A stretch of 64,000 nt of DNA from a gamma proteobacterium NOR5-3 (lineage in GTDB: Bacteria; Pseudomonadota; Gammaproteobacteria; Pseudomonadales; Halieaceae). Shown piece by piece: positions 18,536 to 27,813 of the stretch (its first letter is position 1; each line of letters starts with the position of its first letter). Where the stretch lies: positions 315,919 to 379,918 of the forward strand of contig DS999407.1 in assembly GCA_000158155.1 (NCBI GenBank), read 5' to 3'. The notes under the pieces were generated by a model. The model saw only the letters and a list, made by a program, of their open reading frames with translations, was not told the origin of the DNA and searched no databases. Position numbers and translations under genes: made by a program.

Positions 18536-18716
18536 TATTTTCTTCGGTCCCGGGATACGCGGGCTCAGCATCTACGCACTCATGTGGTGCATTCCCTCGT
18601 AAAAATTACGGGTTAAATTGCTTGCCTTCAGGCCCGGAATTTACCTACGATTGAGGAAGGTCGCCGGGCTCCTCAGCTCAAAGACTTATAAATATAAAAC
18701 TACAAGGGGAATATCC

Positions 18717-21239
18717 ATGTCTGCGACTTTTCGCACGCTGCCGCTGCTCGCGGCTGTCTCACTGGCGACGCAATCTCTCACCGTCGGCGCTCAAGTACTC
18801 GAAGAAGTTATCGTTACCGCTCAGAAACGCGCGGAAAGTCTTCAGGACGTACCGATTTCCGTATCTGCAATCCAGGGCGAGAAGATCCAGGATGCCGGTA
18901 TTCCGAACATGGCGGCACTGGCGGACTACGTACCCAACCTGCACATCGCCGATGCGCCGGTAAACACCAACATCTATATGCGTGGTGTGGGTTCGGGTAA
19001 CAACCAGGGTTTTGAGCAATCGGTGGGTATGTATATCGATGGCGTGTACATGGGTCGCGGCCGTCAGTACCGGGCTGCATTTTTGGACGTAGAGCGTGTG
19101 GAGGTGCTGCGTGGACCACAGGGCACACTCTTTGGACGCAACACGGTTGCCGGCGCAGTCAACATCACCACCGCCAGTGCGCGAGCTGGCGATGAGTTCG
19201 AAGGGCAAATCATGGCATCGGCCGAATCCTTCGACGGACGGGTGGTTGAGGGTTTTGTAGGGGGCGGTATTTCTGACACTCTAGGTGCTCGCCTTGCGGT
19301 GAAGTATCGCGAGACAGATGGCTTTGCTGACAACACATTCCTTGGACAGCCCGAGGGCTCGATCGAAGACCTATCTTATCGACTGTCTTTGAACTGGCAG
19401 CCCACCGATGATCTAAACGTTAATTTTAAATACACCCAATCAGATTACGAGCGTATTGGGTCTGCAACAACAACCAAAGTTTTCCTCAATGCTGCGGAAC
19501 GCAACCAATTCGTACCTAATCGTAGTGCGTTTGCTGACACTGCGTACTCCATCATGGATGTCTTCTTCCCGAACTTCACAGACATAACCCAACAGGAGTT
19601 TGTAGCCTACAAGGACAATGGCTACGGCAACTCCGTGGCAGACGGCATTGGCATTGGTCTAAATCCTGACAGCTCCGATAACGACATCACCAACATGGTG
19701 TTGAACGTCGATTGGCAGGTCGGCGAGTTGACGGTCACCTCGGTCACTGGCTGGTCTGAGTACCAGTATGTAGATGGCGCCGACGTTGACTGGCTTCCTC
19801 TGCAGTTTATCTCTAGAGATGACGATCAGACCTTCGATCAGTTCAGCCAGGAAATTCGCATAGCGTCTCCGGGTGGGGAATTCTTTGACTACGTGGCGGG
19901 CTTCTACTATGACCAGAGCGATCTGCAGTTCGATCGTAATGTAACGATTGATACAAACTTTGATGGATTGTTTCCGGAGTTTTTATCCCTGGCTTTGACC
20001 GGTGGCACCGTGCCCGCCGAATTTCTGCCCCAGAACCTCCTCGCCGCGTCGACTAACGGCGCCTACGATATGAACCAGGTAGCGCGGAATCACAATTACC
20101 AACTGGATTCAGATTCCTACGCGTTGTTCGCTCAAGGTACCTTTAACTTTACCGACACCCTGAGACTCACCGTCGGTCTGCGCTATACAGAAGAAAACAA
20201 GGACGTGCGCAGCACCCAATTCCTTTCTGACCTGGACTCGGGGCTCACATCACCTAGTGACAGCTACTTCCTTCACTTGATTCAGGCGAACAGCTTTAAC
20301 GCGTATGGCTATGACTTCACAGAAAGTCGAAGCACCGATGCACTGACACCGTCCTTCAATCTCCAGTGGGATGCGAGCGAAGACAGCATGTTGTATGTAA
20401 GCTTCTCTCAGGGCTTCAAGTCCGGCGGCTTCACCGCAGCGGATGATGGCAACCCTGGTGACCTGACGCCAACAAGCTTCCCCTGCGCGCCCAACCCTGA
20501 CTTCACCGTAGACCTGTCAGCCTGCTATGACATCACTAACCCCAACGGAGATTTCGAGTTTGGCGACGAAGAGGTAGACGCCTTTGAGTTAGGCGGCAAG
20601 CACACCTTGCTTGACGGCGGTATGACCCTGAACTGGGCGTTGTTCTACACCGAGTACAGCGATTTGCAAACTGCTATCTTCGAGGGCCTTGGCTTCGTAG
20701 TGAAGAACGCTGCCGGCTCCGAGATCTACGGCCTTGAAGTAGATGCCCTTTGGCAGGCAACCGACAACCTTCGTCTTGGCGCCAACTTTGCCTATCTCGA
20801 TGCCAGTTACAGTGACTTCGACGATGGCCCCTGCACTGCCATTCAGTTAGATGCGAATCCAAATTGCTCCATTGAACAGGGCAATCCCTTGTCGGGCGAG
20901 CCCACACTGTATGCGTCGGATTACAGCGCGTCGTTCTTCTTTGACTACATTCGTCCTGTGGGCGACATGGAGTTCTTTTTGGGCGGCGAAGCCAACTACC
21001 GTGACTCCTTCCAATCAGCGGGTGACAATGACCCCATCGACGTGATCGACTCCTTTACCAAGGCCAACCTGCGTTTGGGACTCCGCAGTGGTGACTGGGA
21101 AATCATGGCCTACGGACGCAACATCTTTGATGAAGAGGTCTTCATGCAAAGCTATGACGTGCCGGTATTGGCGGGCTCCCACGCTCGTTACATGGAAGAA
21201 AGCCGAGTGGTTGGAGCGCGCCTGAAGTACAGCTTCTAA
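18717..21239 (+). CDS. TonB-dependent outer-membrane receptor
   Basis: About 840 residues from the ATG at 18717, which has an AAGGGGA ribosome-binding site; an upstream in-frame start at 18618 is not supported. The signal peptide ends GAQ. The TonB box follows (EEVIVTAQKR), then the plug (PNLHIADAPVNTNIYMRGVG) and the 22-strand barrel, ending in the typical C-terminal aromatic YSF. It imports a large substrate across the outer membrane with TonB-ExbBD energy. The plug matches the siderophore/vitamin-like family expanded in marine oligotrophs. The ligand cannot be told. A rho-independent terminator follows. Confidence 0.93.
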   Translation: MSATFRTLPLLAAVSLATQSLTVGAQVLEEVIVTAQKRAESLQDVPISVSAIQGEKIQDAGIPNMAALADYVPNLHIADAPVNTNIYMRGVGSGNNQGFEQSVGMYIDGVYMGRGRQYRAAFLDVERVEVLRGPQGTLFGRNTVAGAVNITTASARAGDEFEGQIMASAESFDGRVVEGFVGGGISDTLGARLAVKYRETDGFADNTFLGQPEGSIEDLSYRLSLNWQPTDDLNVNFKYTQSDYERIGSATTTKVFLNAAERNQFVPNRSAFADTAYSIMDVFFPNFTDITQQEFVAYKDNGYGNSVADGIGIGLNPDSSDNDITNMVLNVDWQVGELTVTSVTGWSEYQYVDGADVDWLPLQFISRDDDQTFDQFSQEIRIASPGGEFFDYVAGFYYDQSDLQFDRNVTIDTNFDGLFPEFLSLALTGGTVPAEFLPQNLLAASTNGAYDMNQVARNHNYQLDSDSYALFAQGTFNFTDTLRLTVGLRYTEENKDVRSTQFLSDLDSGLTSPSDSYFLHLIQANSFNAYGYDFTESRSTDALTPSFNLQWDASEDSMLYVSFSQGFKSGGFTAADDGNPGDLTPTSFPCAPNPDFTVDLSACYDITNPNGDFEFGDEEVDAFELGGKHTLLDGGMTLNWALFYTEYSDLQTAIFEGLGFVVKNAAGSEIYGLEVDALWQATDNLRLGANFAYLDASYSDFDDGPCTAIQLDANPNCSIEQGNPLSGEPTLYASDYSASFFFDYIRPVGDMEFFLGGEANYRDSFQSAGDNDPIDVIDSFTKANLRLGLRSGDWEIMAYGRNIFDEEVFMQSYDVPVLAGSHARYMEESRVVGARLKYSF

Positions 21240-21260
21240 GCGCATTACCTGAACCACCTG

Positions 21261-21287
21261 ATGCCCGCCTCGTGCGGGCATTTTTTT
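21261..21287 (+). terminator. Rho-independent terminator of the TonB receptor gene
   Basis: An 8-bp perfect stem (ATGCCCGC / GCGGGCAT) with a CTCGT loop and a run of seven T follows the receptor stop by about 20 bases. Confidence 0.9.
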
Positions 21288-21348
21288 GCCTGCGGATCGC
21301 TAACATCCTCCTCACCAAGGCTTCGGAGCACGACCATAACTGTCATTA

Positions 21349-21495
21349 CGCGTCGCGCTAACGCGCTCCTGACTGCTCCATGACAGTCAGGCCCGCACTC
21401 CTCGCGACCTACGCACGGCGATTACTGAGCGATCGGCGTCGGGCAAGGCGCTGGTATCTGTTGCGTAGCAGTCAGGAGCGCGTGAGCGCGACGCG
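21349..21495. repeat. 29-nt near-perfect inverted repeat
   Basis: Arms 21349-21377 and 21467-21495 match as inverted repeats at 28 of 29 bases, with an 89-base spacer. They hold CGCGTCGCGC-type sequence and TCCTGACTGC. They lie in a gene-free stretch between the TonB-receptor terminator and the XRE-cupin gene. The structure resembles a miniature inverted-repeat element or a REP-like pair. Its start cannot be told from promoter sequence. Confidence 0.8.
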
Positions 21496-21583
21496 AAGCA
21501 ACAGGTGCCGGCGTCTTACCGAACCAATGCAATGCAATCAGTCTTTGGCGCAGAAACAGTGCCATTCGACATATAATGCTGGC

Positions 21584-22144
21584 ATGACCGACTCTACCAG
21601 CAGACTTCTGGGCGAACGCGTAAGCCAATTACGTCAGCTTCAGTCCATGACCCTCGAGCAACTCGCCGCCGCTTCCGGCGTGAGTCGCTCCATGCTCAGC
21701 CAGATCGAGCGCTGCAAGGCCAACCCGACACTGGCCGTCACCCAGCGTATCGCGCAGACCTTCGGCATCAGCATTGGCGAACTCGTTGATGACCCCAACG
21801 CCAGCGCGAGTATTGATGTGGTGCGTGGTGACGACCCGGGCACCGTGTTCCGCGCCGATAGCGAATGTGAGTTACGCACCCTCTCGCCATTACAGCTTGA
21901 GAAAAACATCGAGTTTTACGTAATCACCCTGCAACCCGGTGCGGAGCTGGCAAGCGCTGCGCACTTTGAGGGAACGCGGGAGATGTTCTCGGTCTCCCAG
22001 GGCGCTGCAACGGTCAGCACGGGTAACAGCGAAGTTGCCCTAAGGAGTGGTGACACGGCTCATTACCGCGCCGATATTCCTCACGTTATTCGCTGTGAGG
22101 GTGACGAAGCGCTAAAAGGCTTTCTCGTGGTCAGCTATCGCTAG
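21584..22144 (+). CDS. XRE-type helix-turn-helix regulator with cupin domain
   Basis: 186 residues from the ATG at 21584; the longer frame runs into the inverted repeat. An XRE helix-turn-helix at about residues 8-65 (LEQLAAASGVSRSMLSQIER) is followed by a cupin effector domain at about residues 115-180 (FEGTREMFSVSQGA and SGDTAHYRADIPHVIRC). Such proteins bind DNA as dimers and sense a small molecule through the cupin. The last 14 bases overlap the convergent haem A synthase gene, so transcription of the two may interfere. The target genes are unknown. Confidence 0.88.
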   Translation: MTDSTSRLLGERVSQLRQLQSMTLEQLAAASGVSRSMLSQIERCKANPTLAVTQRIAQTFGISIGELVDDPNASASIDVVRGDDPGTVFRADSECELRTLSPLQLEKNIEFYVITLQPGAELASAAHFEGTREMFSVSQGAATVSTGNSEVALRSGDTAHYRADIPHVIRCEGDEALKGFLVVSYR

Positions 22145-23237
22145 GGATTAGCCCCTGCCGGCGGCGCAGGGCATGCACCGTAAAAAGCAGCACCGTAAGC
22201 AGCAAAATCGCCCCGGCCTGATGGCCCGCCGCTACAGGAATCGCCATTCGCGTGAGCAAAGTACTGATTCCCAGCGTGACCTGTAACAACAGTGCCGCCA
22301 TCACGGCAGCGCCGGTGAGGCGTAAAAACCCATCGGAGGTCTGCAGCAATAATCGTAATGCAAAGCCCCCCACAACAATGACCAGAAGATAAGCGAACAT
22401 CCGGTGATTGAACTGAATGGTCGTAACGTCTTCAAAGGCCGCCAACCACTGCGGAGTGCCTTCATATAGGCCCGGCGGGATAAACCCGGGCCCCATGTTG
22501 GGCCAAGTCGGATATGAATAGCCTGCATCAGTACCCGCGACCAGGCCTCCCGAGAGAATCATGAGGTACACCAGCCCAATCAGCAGCGGGGACCACTTCG
22601 CCAGACCCGTCATCGTATACCCTGACACAGGCTTTGTCGGCCCAGTAGCCCTGGGCCACAGGTTGAGGAACTGCCAGAAGATTGCGGCATACAGCGCCAC
22701 CGCAAGACCAAGATGCGCGGTAAGTCGATATTGGGACACACTGGGACGGTCCACCAGCCCACTCTTGACCATGTACCAACCCAGAAGACCCTGGCATCCG
22801 CCCAGCACCAGCAGTAGCAGCAAGCGCGGCATCAGGCCCGGCCGAATACAACCGCGAAGGGCAAAGAACAGCAGGGGAATGACAAACAGCAAGCCAATGA
22901 GGCGACCCAGCACCCGGTGCAGGTACTCGTACATAAAGATGACCTTGAACTCATCAAGGCCCATCCCCTGATTGATCTTCTGATACTCGGGAAAACGCTG
23001 ATACTTGGCGAACACCTCCTGCCAGGCCGCCTCGCCAATGGGAGGCCAGATACCCATAATCGGGCGCCACTCCACCATGGACAGGCCCGACTCGGTAAGA
23101 CGTGTAACGCCGCCCAGCAAGATCATTCCATAAATCACCACAGCACAGCACAGAAGCCAAAGCGCCAGCTGCCGATCGTGGTGTTTCTGATATGCGCGTG
23201 AAAACATGAAGGTTCCGAAAAAGGCGGCCGTACTCAT
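22131..23237 (-). CDS. ctaA: Haem A synthase (COX15/CtaA family, type 2)
   Basis: 368 residues with eight transmembrane helices in two four-helix halves. The haem-ligand histidines are visible in EYLHRVLGR, TAHLGLAVA, FNHRMFAYL and GHQAG. The motif GGVTRLTESGLSMVEW marks the type 2 (alphaproteobacterial/mitochondrial COX15) branch. It oxidises the C8 methyl of haem O to the formyl of haem A for cytochrome aa3 oxidase. ctaB (haem O synthase) is not adjacent. An alternative start at the second Met (about residue 12) gives a better n-region. Confidence 0.93.
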   Translation of the reverse strand: MSTAAFFGTFMFSRAYQKHHDRQLALWLLCCAVVIYGMILLGGVTRLTESGLSMVEWRPIMGIWPPIGEAAWQEVFAKYQRFPEYQKINQGMGLDEFKVIFMYEYLHRVLGRLIGLLFVIPLLFFALRGCIRPGLMPRLLLLLVLGGCQGLLGWYMVKSGLVDRPSVSQYRLTAHLGLAVALYAAIFWQFLNLWPRATGPTKPVSGYTMTGLAKWSPLLIGLVYLMILSGGLVAGTDAGYSYPTWPNMGPGFIPPGLYEGTPQWLAAFEDVTTIQFNHRMFAYLLVIVVGGFALRLLLQTSDGFLRLTGAAVMAALLLQVTLGISTLLTRMAIPVAAGHQAGAILLLTVLLFTVHALRRRQGLIPSDS

Positions 23238-23364
23238 TGCCCGGCCGCGCCCAAAAAAAGGGCGGCAATGATAGCGGAATCAAAGCGGCATCGCCCAGTA
23301 GGAATGGCGAAATCCAGCCACTACCGGTAGAGACCGGGATTGACTCTCATTTTTCGGCCCTGCC

Positions 23365-24021
23365 TTAGAGAACCATTTCGGGGACACTGTCTGGAACTAC
23401 CAATTCACCCTCAGTAAGCGCAATGATTTCTTCAACGCTCACACCCGGCGCACGTTCGCGCAAGATGAACTTGCCATCCTCGATGTCCATAAGCGCAAGA
23501 TCGGTCAGTACACGCTGGATGCAGGCTTTGCCCGTGAGCGGCAAGGTACACTCAGATAACAGCTTTGACTCGCCCGATCGCGAAGCATGAGTCATGGTGA
23601 CAATTATATTATCGGCGCCAGCCACCAGGTCCATGGCACCGCCCATTCCCTTGATTAGTTTTCCTGGGATCATGTAGGAAGCGATATTGCCCTGGCAGTC
23701 CACTTCGAATGCTCCCAAGACGGTCAAGTCCACATGACCGCCCCGAATCATCGCAAAGGACTCCGCTGATGAAAACAATGACGCTCCTTTGACCATAGTG
23801 ACCGTTTGCTTTCCGGCATTGATCAGGTCCGGGTCAACTTTTTCGTCCAAAGGAAATTGACCCATACCCAGCAGGCCGTTCTCAGACTGCAACATCACTT
23901 GCATATCCTCAGGAATATAGTTTGCTGCCAAGGTGGGAATACCAATTCCAAGGTTGACATAAAAGCCGTCCTGAAACTCCTGCGCTACGCGTTGCGCTAA
24001 TTGTTCTCTGGTCAGAGCCAT
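23365..24021 (-). CDS. scoB: 3-oxoacid CoA-transferase subunit B
   Basis: 218 residues, the usual length for the beta subunit. SENGLLGMGQF carries the catalytic Glu that forms the CoA thioester. The motifs FYVNLGIGIPTLAAN and MGGAMDLVAGA are typical. The start has a GGAGAT ribosome-binding site. The partner subunit A gene ends 11 bases upstream. It moves CoA between succinyl-CoA and acetoacetate (or a similar oxoacid), so the pair probably feeds ketone-body, short-chain fatty or branched-chain acid catabolism. Confidence 0.92.
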   Translation of the reverse strand: MALTREQLAQRVAQEFQDGFYVNLGIGIPTLAANYIPEDMQVMLQSENGLLGMGQFPLDEKVDPDLINAGKQTVTMVKGASLFSSAESFAMIRGGHVDLTVLGAFEVDCQGNIASYMIPGKLIKGMGGAMDLVAGADNIIVTMTHASRSGESKLLSECTLPLTGKACIQRVLTDLALMDIEDGKFILRERAPGVSVEEIIALTEGELVVPDSVPEMVL

Positions 24022-24032
24022 GCCATATCTCC

Positions 24033-24734
24033 TTAAGCGCTTCGCACGGTGCGTTGTTCAATGGGCTTTTCAAAACTGCCTTTGATGAGGCGATTCACAT
24101 AAATACCTGACAGATGAATTTCATCGGGGTCCAGCTGACCAACCTCAACAATTTCCTCCACTTCAACGACGGCAATCTTGCCGGCTGTTATGGCCATAGG
24201 ATTAAAGTTACGCGCGGTCTTTCGAAACATCAGGTTTCCGTAGCGATCGCCCTTCCAGGCTTTAGCGATAGAAAAATCGCCCTGCAGCGCCTCCTCAAGA
24301 ATGTAATGCCGGCCATTGAACTCTCGAGACTCTTTGCCATCGCCAACGGGAGTGCCATAGCCCGTCGCTGTATAAAACGCTGGAATCCCCGCACCACCAG
24401 CGCGCATTTTTTCCGCGAGAGTACCTTGCGGGGTTAACTCCACCTCAAGCTCTCCGCTCATCATTTGCGCTTCGAATAGTGCATTCTCGCCGACGTAGGA
24501 GGCGATCATCTTCTTGATCTGACGATCCTCAAGGAGCAGCCCTAAGCCAGCACCATCAACGCCGGCATTGTTAGACGCGATGGTCAGACCCGTCGTGCCT
24601 TTTCGCTTGATTTCTTTGATGAGATTCTCTGGTATACCGCAGAGGCCAAAGCCACCCGCAATGACCGTCATGTTGTCCTCAAGGCCAGCCATGGCCTCCT
24701 CGTAACTATCTACCACTTTGTCGAATCCAGCCAC
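24033..24734 (-). CDS. scoA: 3-oxoacid CoA-transferase subunit A
   Basis: 233 residues if it starts at the GTG at 24734, six bases after a clear AGGAG. An upstream ATG at 24779 would add 15 residues not usual for the family. The motifs [21 protein letters not shown] and [13 protein letters not shown] mark the alpha subunit. It forms a heterodimer with the next gene. Together with the divergent LysR gene this suggests a small catabolic operon regulated by that activator. Confidence 0.92.
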   Translation of the reverse strand: MAGFDKVVDSYEEAMAGLEDNMTVIAGGFGLCGIPENLIKEIKRKGTTGLTIASNNAGVDGAGLGLLLEDRQIKKMIASYVGENALFEAQMMSGELEVELTPQGTLAEKMRAGGAGIPAFYTATGYGTPVGDGKESREFNGRHYILEEALQGDFSIAKAWKGDRYGNLMFRKTARNFNPMAITAGKIAVVEVEEIVEVGQLDPDEIHLSGIYVNRLIKGSFEKPIEQRTVRSA

Positions 24735-24779
24735 GACACACTCCTGAAAATAGTGATTTCCTATCTTAATAGACCACAT

Positions 24780-24861
24780 TGCAAGAAGACGTTATATTTA
24801 TCAAATTGTATTTTCCAATTAATTAATAGTTTTAACTAATTAATAAAAATCTAAGGAATCC
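24780..24861. promoter_or_regulatory. Divergent LysR-scoAB control region
   Basis: An 82-base AT-rich gap separates the two divergent genes. At about 24817-24846 lies a loosely palindromic TTAATTAA...TTAATAA tract with the inner pair TAGTT/AACTA. Such T-N11-A-like dyads are typical LysR-type operator sites. Binding is inferred. Confidence 0.55.
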
Positions 24862-25764
24862 ATGGCGGTACCGATCAATCAAGTCATGGCTTTCAGCGCA
24901 GTTGCTCGCACTGGTAGCTTCGCCGAAGCCGCCCTTAGGCTACACCTGTCTCAGCCAGCGCTCAGCATTGCCATCAAAAATCTGGAAGAGGCTCTCGGGG
25001 GCAAACTATTCGCCCGAACTACTCGCTCGGTCACGCTAACACCAGAGGGCAAAGCTTTTTATCCCGTCGCCCGGCGTTTACTGTCCGATTGGGAACAGTC
25101 ACTTCAAGACGTACGAAACCACTTTTCCTTGCGTCGCGGAAAGCTGGATATCGCCGCCATGCCCACCTACACCATCAACCTGCTCCCCAAGATACTGGCC
25201 AGCTTTCATCGGCAATACCCCAACATCAATGTGACTGTGCATGACGTTATCGCCGAAAGTGTTGTTGAAATGGTGAGGGAACATCGCTGTGAACTCGGTG
25301 TGACCTTTGATCCGGACGATTCGCCCGACCTGACATTCCAGCCCCTGTTTATAGACCGGTTTATAGCGATCTTCCCGAAGCAACATCCGCTATTGGGAAA
25401 GGGAAGCTTGCGCTGGCGTGATCTACTGGACTATCCGCATATTAGTTTACAAAAACCCGCAGGCACCCGAGCACGCATCGACCAAACCCTTGCAAAAAAA
25501 GGCCTGCGAATAACACCTGCATTTGAATCTCACCAACTCGTTAGCATCGGACGGATGGTGCGCGAGGGCTTAGGACTCAGCGTAGTACCCAGCACTAGCC
25601 GCGCTCAAATGAAAGAGATGGGTCTGGAGTGCCGGGCGATTGCCTTTCCGGTCATAACACACCAGCTAGGTGTGATTACGCGTAGGCAGCAAACGCTATC
25701 GGTTGCTGCGCAAGCTATGGCATCGCTGATTCGCGAGATGAGTCCGGGAAAACAAGAGCCTTAG
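24862..25764 (+). CDS. LysR-family transcriptional regulator
   Basis: 300 residues. The N-terminal winged helix-turn-helix is clear (GSFAEAALRLHLSQPALSI and NLEEALGGKLF), with TPEGKAF. A periplasmic-binding-like effector domain follows from about residue 90 (LDIAAMPTYTINLLPKILA). The start has an AAGGA site eight bases upstream. It lies divergent to scoAB across an 82-base gap, and so probably regulates this operon in response to its substrate or product, as LysR genes often do. Confidence 0.92.
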   Translation: MAVPINQVMAFSAVARTGSFAEAALRLHLSQPALSIAIKNLEEALGGKLFARTTRSVTLTPEGKAFYPVARRLLSDWEQSLQDVRNHFSLRRGKLDIAAMPTYTINLLPKILASFHRQYPNINVTVHDVIAESVVEMVREHRCELGVTFDPDDSPDLTFQPLFIDRFIAIFPKQHPLLGKGSLRWRDLLDYPHISLQKPAGTRARIDQTLAKKGLRITPAFESHQLVSIGRMVREGLGLSVVPSTSRAQMKEMGLECRAIAFPVITHQLGVITRRQQTLSVAAQAMASLIREMSPGKQEP

Positions 25765-25895
25765 ATGAGCCTTCCGAAAAAATCGAAGAGGGTTTTAGAA
25801 ATCGACCTTAGCGGCCACGGTCAGTAAGAAAAAGTGCATGGTTATGGCTGTGACCGCGTTAGAATGCGCCCCTCATTTTTTACAGCACAATATCC

Positions 25896-27794
25896 ATGGA
25901 CCTTCTGCGTCTCGAACAGGCCAACCTGCACTTTGGCACCCACGTCCTCCTCGACAACGTCGACCTGCAAATTAGCAGTGGTCAACGGCTCGGTCTTTTA
26001 GGTCGTAACGGCGAGGGAAAGAGTACACTGCTTAAGATCCTGGCGGGGGATATGTCCCTGGACGGCGGCGAGCGCTGGCTCCGACCGGGTACGCGTATCG
26101 CCAGGCTTGAGCAAGAACTGCCAGGGGCTACCGACATCACGGTATATGACTACGTTGCCGACGGGCTGGCCGAGACCGGCGCACTGCTGCGTCGCTTTGA
26201 GCAACTCATCTCCTCGCCAGATGCCGACCTGGTGGAAATGGAACGGGTACAGCATGCCTTGGAAGCCGCGGACGGCTGGCAGTTGAACCAACGCGTGGAC
26301 ACAACGCTCACCCAGCTGGACCTCAAGCGCGATACACCCATGGCGAGTCTCTCCGGCGGGTGGCGACGCCGCGCCTCTCTGGCCCGGGCCTTGGTCAGCG
26401 ACCCCGACATCCTTCTGCTGGACGAGCCCACCAACCACCTCGACATTCCCGCTATCGAATGGCTACAGGAGCAGCTCACAGGCTTACGCTGCGCTTTGGT
26501 GCTGATTACCCACGATCGACGATTTCTCAGCGGTGTCGCCGATCACATTGCAGAGCTTGATCGTGGCGGATTAACAGTCTGGCAGGGAAGCTACGAAGGA
26601 TTTCTGACTCATCGCGAGCAGCAGCTCGCCGCCGAAGAACGGGCCAACGCCCTCTTTGACCGCCGCTTAAGCGACGAAGAGAAGTGGATCAGGCAAGGTA
26701 TCAAAGCCCGGCGCACCCGTAACGAAGGCCGCGTTCGAGCACTCAAAGCCATGCGCGAAGAACGCAGCGCCCGGCGCGAGCGCACCGGCACCGCGAACCT
26801 GAACGTCGACAACGCGCAGCGTAGCGGCAAGATCGTCGTAGAGCTGAAAGAAGCCAGCGTCGTGCTCGGTGGCCGGCAAATTATCAAGCCCTGTTCCATG
26901 CTGCTGCAACGCGGTGATCGCGTCGGCATCGTCGGACCCAATGGCGCCGGCAAGAGCACTCTGATCCGTCTGCTGACCGGTGAACTGGCGCCCGAGACCG
27001 GGAGCGTACGTCTGGGTAGCAAACTCGAGGTAGCCTATGGTGATCAGAGTCGTTCGACCCTGGATCCGACTAAAAACCTTATCGACAATGTTTGTGGAGG
27101 TCGCGACTTCATTGAAATCGGTGGCCGGCGCAAACACGCCGTGTCGTATCTCGGGGACTTTCTGTTCTCACCACAGCGACTGCGGACTCCCGTAGGGGCA
27201 CTCTCCGGTGGCGAGCAAAACCGTGCGGTGTTGGCGTTGCTGTTCAGTAAGCCGGTTAACTTACTGGTGCTAGATGAACCTACTAACGATCTGGACATCG
27301 AGACTCTGGAGCTTCTCGAAGAGTTGCTCATGGAATTTAAGGGCACTGTATTACTGGTAAGCCATGACCGCGCATTTATGGATAACGTGGTGACCAGCCT
27401 ACTGGTGTTATCGGGTAACGGCAGTATCGAAGAGCACGCGGGAGGCTTTAGCGACTGGGAAGCCCGCGGTGGGCGCTTACTGCCTCTGGAGGCCATGCCT
27501 CATGATGCTGCGAGCGTAGCGGACACCAAGCCAGCCCCTGCGGCAGCAGCCACGCCCAAACCCAGTGTGCAAAAGAAGCTGAGCTACAAAGAGCAGCGCG
27601 AACTCGATGCCTTGCCTGCGGAAATAGAGGCCCTGGAATCCAGACAGTCAGAGCTCGAGACGCTGTGTGCAGATCCTGCCTTTTATGAACGGGACGCCGA
27701 GGAAGTCAAAGATCTACTCGCCGAGCTGTCTGACATTGCCCCCACGCTTGAGTCTAAAATCGAGCGCTGGACAGAACTCGAAGAGCGCGCCTAG
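25896..27794 (+). CDS. uup: ABC-F ATPase Uup
   Basis: 632 residues with two ABC ATPase domains and no transmembrane part. Walker A motifs: GRNGEGKST and GPNGAGKST. Signatures: LSGGWRRR and LSGGEQNR. Walker B: LLLDEPTNHLD and LVLDEPTNDLD. The linker between domains is highly charged (about residues 245-310). The C-terminus is a Glu-rich coiled coil, which in Uup binds DNA or branched substrates. In E. coli Uup reduces transposon excision and acts on ribosome or recombination intermediates. It converges on the aminotransferase gene with a 19-base gap. Confidence 0.93.
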   Translation: MDLLRLEQANLHFGTHVLLDNVDLQISSGQRLGLLGRNGEGKSTLLKILAGDMSLDGGERWLRPGTRIARLEQELPGATDITVYDYVADGLAETGALLRRFEQLISSPDADLVEMERVQHALEAADGWQLNQRVDTTLTQLDLKRDTPMASLSGGWRRRASLARALVSDPDILLLDEPTNHLDIPAIEWLQEQLTGLRCALVLITHDRRFLSGVADHIAELDRGGLTVWQGSYEGFLTHREQQLAAEERANALFDRRLSDEEKWIRQGIKARRTRNEGRVRALKAMREERSARRERTGTANLNVDNAQRSGKIVVELKEASVVLGGRQIIKPCSMLLQRGDRVGIVGPNGAGKSTLIRLLTGELAPETGSVRLGSKLEVAYGDQSRSTLDPTKNLIDNVCGGRDFIEIGGRRKHAVSYLGDFLFSPQRLRTPVGALSGGEQNRAVLALLFSKPVNLLVLDEPTNDLDIETLELLEELLMEFKGTVLLVSHDRAFMDNVVTSLLVLSGNGSIEEHAGGFSDWEARGGRLLPLEAMPHDAASVADTKPAPAAAATPKPSVQKKLSYKEQRELDALPAEIEALESRQSELETLCADPAFYERDAEEVKDLLAELSDIAPTLESKIERWTELEERA

Positions 27795-27813
27795 CCCGTC
27801 GGGCTGGCGCGTC

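Noticed and set aside
27785-27810. Hairpin in the uup - aminotransferase convergent gap as a terminator
   Set aside because: There is a stem GCGCCTAGCCC / GGGCTGGCGC, but it has a bulge and no T run on either strand, so it is weak evidence.
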